From the NCBI GenBank assembly GCA_021647375.1, contig JAKIUV010000065.1, forward strand, positions 1 to 16,126: a stretch of DNA of 16,126 nt. Reading direction: 5' to 3'. The notes beneath the pieces were generated by a model. That model was given only the letters and a program-made list of their open reading frames with translations, was not told where the DNA came from and searched no databases. Below are positions 13,761 to 16,126 of the stretch, piece after piece. The DNA comes from Robiginitomaculum sp. Lineage in GTDB: Bacteria; Pseudomonadota; Alphaproteobacteria; Caulobacterales; Maricaulaceae. Within the stretch, counting starts at the first letter, position 1; the number at the start of each line of letters is the position of its first letter. The translations under genes were made by a program, and so were the position numbers.

Positions 13761-14627
13761 TCACCGACAATAATTATCCTTAACCGTGCTATTGGCTTCG
13801 ATAAATTTCAATATATCCGCTTTCAACGTCGCGTCCTCATCAAAGTATTTCGATAGAACTTTGGCCATATCTGTGTGGTTTAATCCCGGATAAAGCTTGA
13901 ACTCGACTTTGCCGCCACGCGCCTTGACTTTCTTGGCCAGCTCGCGGCTGTGCAGGTCGCTTACCGTAGTGTCTTTGTCGCCGATAGGCAGGAACATGGG
14001 CGGGGTCGGGCCGAGCTTTCTTTGTACGGGCGCATCATCGCCCATATGTTTGTTCGGGAAGATAGTGATATAAGGTTCATCTGTAAGCGGGAAAGCACCG
14101 TAAGGACCGGCCATGCCGACCATGCCTGCGATTGTTGTGCACACATCCCTGCCTTGGGCTTTTAGATAAGTTGGGTCAACCGTCACCATCATAGAATTGT
14201 ATGCGCCCGCAGAATGGCTAATGACAATGACCGGGCGGTCAAACCGTTTGGCGGTAAAGGCAATCGCCGCCGCCGTATCGTTGACAAATTCGGGGTAAAC
14301 CGCTTCGGGGTACAGGCGGTAATTCGGAATCACAGTGGTGTAGCCTTCGGAGGCAAAGGCTTCGCCGATAAATTTATATATCTTCTTATCGCCCTCACTC
14401 CACGATCCACCGTGAATATACACAACAACAGGCGCATTAGTTTTGGGATTGTCTGGTGCATAAATATCAAGTCTTTGGCGGTCTCCGCTCGTGTAGGAAA
14501 TATCCTTGGCCAGCTTATAACTCCCCGACGGGGTGATGGTATTCAAAAAAGTCACCGGGGCGCAGGCTGCAAATAAAACAAGTGCCCCAATGATTAAAAT
14601 AATTAGAATAGAAATTCGGATCATCAT
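13761..14627 (-). CDS. Alpha/beta-hydrolase (esterase/lipase-like), membrane-anchored or lipoprotein
   Basis: 288 residues from ATG 14627, with AGGAG seven bases upstream formed by the stop of the preceding gene; an ATG follows in the next codon. An upstream open frame overlaps arsM and is not used. The N-terminus is a hydrophobic segment (ISILIILIIGALVLF) ending at Cys22, a possible lipobox FAAC with an unusual -3 residue; otherwise it is an anchor. The fold is the HGG esterase type: oxyanion HGGSWSEG (72-79), nucleophile Ser139 in SHSAG, probable acid Asp219 in GDKDTTV, and base His251 in LNHTDM. The elbow's first glycine is replaced by serine. It resembles BD-FAE/kynurenine formamidase-type hydrolases, but the substrate is unknown. 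Overlap of its ribosome site with the arsM stop indicates the two are translated together. Confidence 0.82.
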   Translation of the reverse strand: MMIRISILIILIIGALVLFAACAPVTFLNTITPSGSYKLAKDISYTSGDRQRLDIYAPDNPKTNAPVVVYIHGGSWSEGDKKIYKFIGEAFASEGYTTVIPNYRLYPEAVYPEFVNDTAAAIAFTAKRFDRPVIVISHSAGAYNSMMVTVDPTYLKAQGRDVCTTIAGMVGMAGPYGAFPLTDEPYITIFPNKHMGDDAPVQRKLGPTPPMFLPIGDKDTTVSDLHSRELAKKVKARGGKVEFKLYPGLNHTDMAKVLSKYFDEDATLKADILKFIEANSTVKDNYCR

Positions 14628-14637
14628 ATTCTTGCTC

Positions 14638-15807
14638 CTAACAGCAGCTTGACCCCTGACTGGGGTCTGTGGTGAGTTTTGGCGCACCGCGCTTGGTTTC
14701 CCCCGGATCGCGTTTGCGGACACCGCAATCTTCGGACGGCCATTCTATGCGCTCTGTGACAGGCACGGACGGTTCAATATAGGCGAATTGCCCGGCATAT
14801 GGTTCTTGCTGGAGTAGTTTGAAAGTCTTAGCGCAGACGGCAGAACGCACACCGCGTGTGAACACATGGCCGTCGTCGTCTTTAATGTGGCTCCACGGGC
14901 CTAGGTAAATCACCGCCTGATTGGCCTCAAGGCATTCGCCCTGCTTACCCTTATAGGCCAGATATGTAGCGGAGCGGTATTCGATACCCTCAACAATTTG
15001 CCAAGGTTCCATTTCAAATTTATCAATGGTGATACCGTGAAAGCCAGCTTGCTCCAATGCTTCAACGAATCCTTCTTCGGTCAATGCACCGGAGATACAG
15101 CCCGACCAGAGACGCGCATCTTGCTTCAGGCTCTCGGGGCTGTCTTCGTCGGAAATAATATCGGACACAGCCACCCGCCCGCCGACTTTCAACACCCGAA
15201 ACATCTCTGCAAACAGTTGTTTTTTCTTGCTGTCCGATACCAGATTAAGAACACAGTTAGAAACAATGACATCAACACTGTTATCGGGGATCATCGGCAA
15301 TTCGGTTTGCAAACGTAATATCTCCGCCTCCATAGCCTCCATGCCGCCTGCGTCTTTAACGGGATTCTTGGCCAACCATTTATTCAATTCGTCCAAATCG
15401 GTTTTCAAATCTTCAATATGTCCGCGCCGAAACTCCACATTGGCATAGCCAAGCCGCTCGGCGATAATTGGCGCATTGCTGCGCGCCAGCTCCAGCATGT
15501 CATCTGTCATATCAATGCCGATAACTTTACCCTTAGGCCCAACAATTTGCGACGCAATAAAACATATCTTGCCGCCGCCAGAACCCAAGTCCAGCACCAC
15601 ATCACCCTCGCGCACATAGCGCGACGGGTCCCCACACCCATAATCCCGGTCAAGCACATCCTGCGGAATAATTTTCAAATACTGAGGGTCATAATCAATC
15701 GGGCAACAAAGAGCCGCCTCAACCGCATTAGCCCCGCCCGCATAGCGCTCCTGCACATCCGCCCGCACGTCCGCATTGGTGGCATGAGTATCGTTTAATC
15801 CGTCCAT
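14638..15807 (-). CDS. arsM: Arsenite S-adenosylmethyltransferase, arsenosugar-biosynthesis type
   Basis: 389 residues, with GGAG six bases before the ATG. It is a SAM-dependent methyltransferase with motif I VLDLGSGGGK (71-80) and the acidic end of strand 2, GIDMTDDM (97-104). The cysteines expected for trivalent arsenic binding are present: Cys58 in DYGCGDPS, Cys185 in SNCVLNLV and Cys237 in WSGCISGAL. These correspond in order to the three conserved cysteines of characterised ArsM. An early CCP (34-36) and a terminal SSCC add further thiols. The combination of LCCPIDYD, RDYGCGDPSRYV and an extended C-terminal domain (about 275-389) is the pattern I associate with the ArsM that works with the radical SAM enzyme ArsS, making dimethylarsenic precursors of arsenosugars. 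No arsS, arsR or arsenite exporter lies in the window. The methyltransferase call is secure; the arsenosugar subtype is inference. Confidence 0.85.
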   Translation of the reverse strand: MDGLNDTHATNADVRADVQERYAGGANAVEAALCCPIDYDPQYLKIIPQDVLDRDYGCGDPSRYVREGDVVLDLGSGGGKICFIASQIVGPKGKVIGIDMTDDMLELARSNAPIIAERLGYANVEFRRGHIEDLKTDLDELNKWLAKNPVKDAGGMEAMEAEILRLQTELPMIPDNSVDVIVSNCVLNLVSDSKKKQLFAEMFRVLKVGGRVAVSDIISDEDSPESLKQDARLWSGCISGALTEEGFVEALEQAGFHGITIDKFEMEPWQIVEGIEYRSATYLAYKGKQGECLEANQAVIYLGPWSHIKDDDGHVFTRGVRSAVCAKTFKLLQQEPYAGQFAYIEPSVPVTERIEWPSEDCGVRKRDPGETKRGAPKLTTDPSQGSSCC

Positions 15808-15838
15808 GATGGTCTCCGTCTATCTGAGTCTGTGCAGT

Positions 15839-15885
15839 AGTATAATTACTTGCCCGGAAATGATAGTAAAACATCAGTTCACTGA
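15839..15885 (-). promoter_or_regulatory. Possible arsM promoter and operator
   Basis: A TATACT -10-like hexamer lies at 15844-15839 (minus strand), about 30 bp from the arsM ATG, without a good -35. Upstream is the inverted repeat TCAGT-TC-ACTGA (15874-15885). Its minus strand contains TCAGTGAAC, which also occurs in the 20-bp repeats at 12768. An ArsR-type site cannot be claimed. Confidence 0.3.
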
Positions 15886-15918
15886 CAGTATTGTGATTGA
15901 CTAGTCACCCTATCCTTT

Positions 15919-16060
15919 CCCGCTTTTATCCTTTAGGGCATACCCAGCCACGACTGGGTATCCAGCACATAAAGAGCGAGCGACCAACGGGAATGCCTTT
16001 TGTGAAAGCTCGCACATATTTTTATGGAAACTGGATTCCCGCTTTCGCGGGAATGAGAGG
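15919..16060 (+). repeat. Palindromic repeat element (family A, copy 3), core inverted relative to copy 2
   Basis: It begins with the same 23-bp flank as copy 2 (15919-15941) in the same orientation. The left hairpin ATACCCAG-CCACGA-CTGGGTAT (15940-15961) corresponds to the right arm of copy 2, and the right hairpin ATTCCCGC-TTTC-GCGGGAAT (16035-16054) to its left arm. The centre CATAAAGAGCGAGCG is the reverse complement of CGCTCGCTCTTTATG in copy 2, with the closing GCTCGC at 16008-16013 and a 26-base loop between. The rest of the right edge (16061-16126) shows no confident gene. Confidence 0.85.
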
Positions 16061-16126
16061 AATGTTGGGTCATTTTACACTATTAGTTTAAAATCACTCA
16101 AACGCTAGCCGCAACCCTCTCGTCTA

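Noticed and set aside
16098..16126. End of another minus-strand gene (reads ...DERVAASV then TGA)
   Set aside because: Only nine codons are visible and nothing identifies the frame; it could be chance.

Overview
The window looks chromosomal and alphaproteobacterial. The gene content and order point to the Caulobacterales/Maricaulales side of the class: a PopZ-type polar organiser next to valS and behind a pcm-tolC pair, zapA beside a DUF4164 gene, and a secreted protein starting with the DEIVVTG TonB-box motif common in that group. Base composition is moderate, not the very high G+C of Caulobacter. An arsenosugar-type ArsM would fit a marine or aquatic organism. The taxonomic placement is inference.

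Layout. 1-841 (-): 5' part of a zinc-free MDR oxidoreductase running off the left edge. 962-1650 (-): DUF4164 gene and zapA, a two-gene cell-division unit. 1747-4750 (+): gap and pgk, then an FKBP-type peptidyl-prolyl isomerase lipoprotein. 4757-4929: a nested palindromic repeat between two converging genes. 4932-12527 (-): a four-gene block, transcribed in the order pcm-like methyltransferase, tolC, popZ, valS. 12528-12883: a divergent intergenic region with three 20-bp direct repeats. 12884-13609 (+): a secreted protein resembling SIMPL (DUF541) and carrying a TonB-box-like N-terminus. 13618-13735: a palindromic repeat. 13761-15807 (-): arsM-type methyltransferase followed by a tightly coupled alpha/beta-hydrolase. 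15919-16060: another copy of the palindromic repeat.

The most striking feature is a family of roughly 100-140 bp quasi-palindromic elements, each with hairpin arm, central stem and hairpin arm. Two copies are intergenic (13618-13735 and 15919-16060). A third sits inside valS (6591-6701), in frame, and adds 37 codons between the editing domain and the second half of the catalytic domain. This resembles the protein-coding palindromic elements known from Rickettsia. Arm sequences differ between copies while each hairpin stays paired, and the cores of the two intergenic copies are inverted relative to a shared flank. A second A+T-rich insertion lies further along valS.

Other points: PopZ is 625 residues, several times the length of Caulobacter PopZ, because of a very long acidic linker. 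GAPDH carries substitutions that predict NADP(H) use. TolC has a long C-terminal tail. A hairpin followed by U-rich sequence lies directly before valS. No rRNA, tRNA, CRISPR array, transposase or phage gene was seen.
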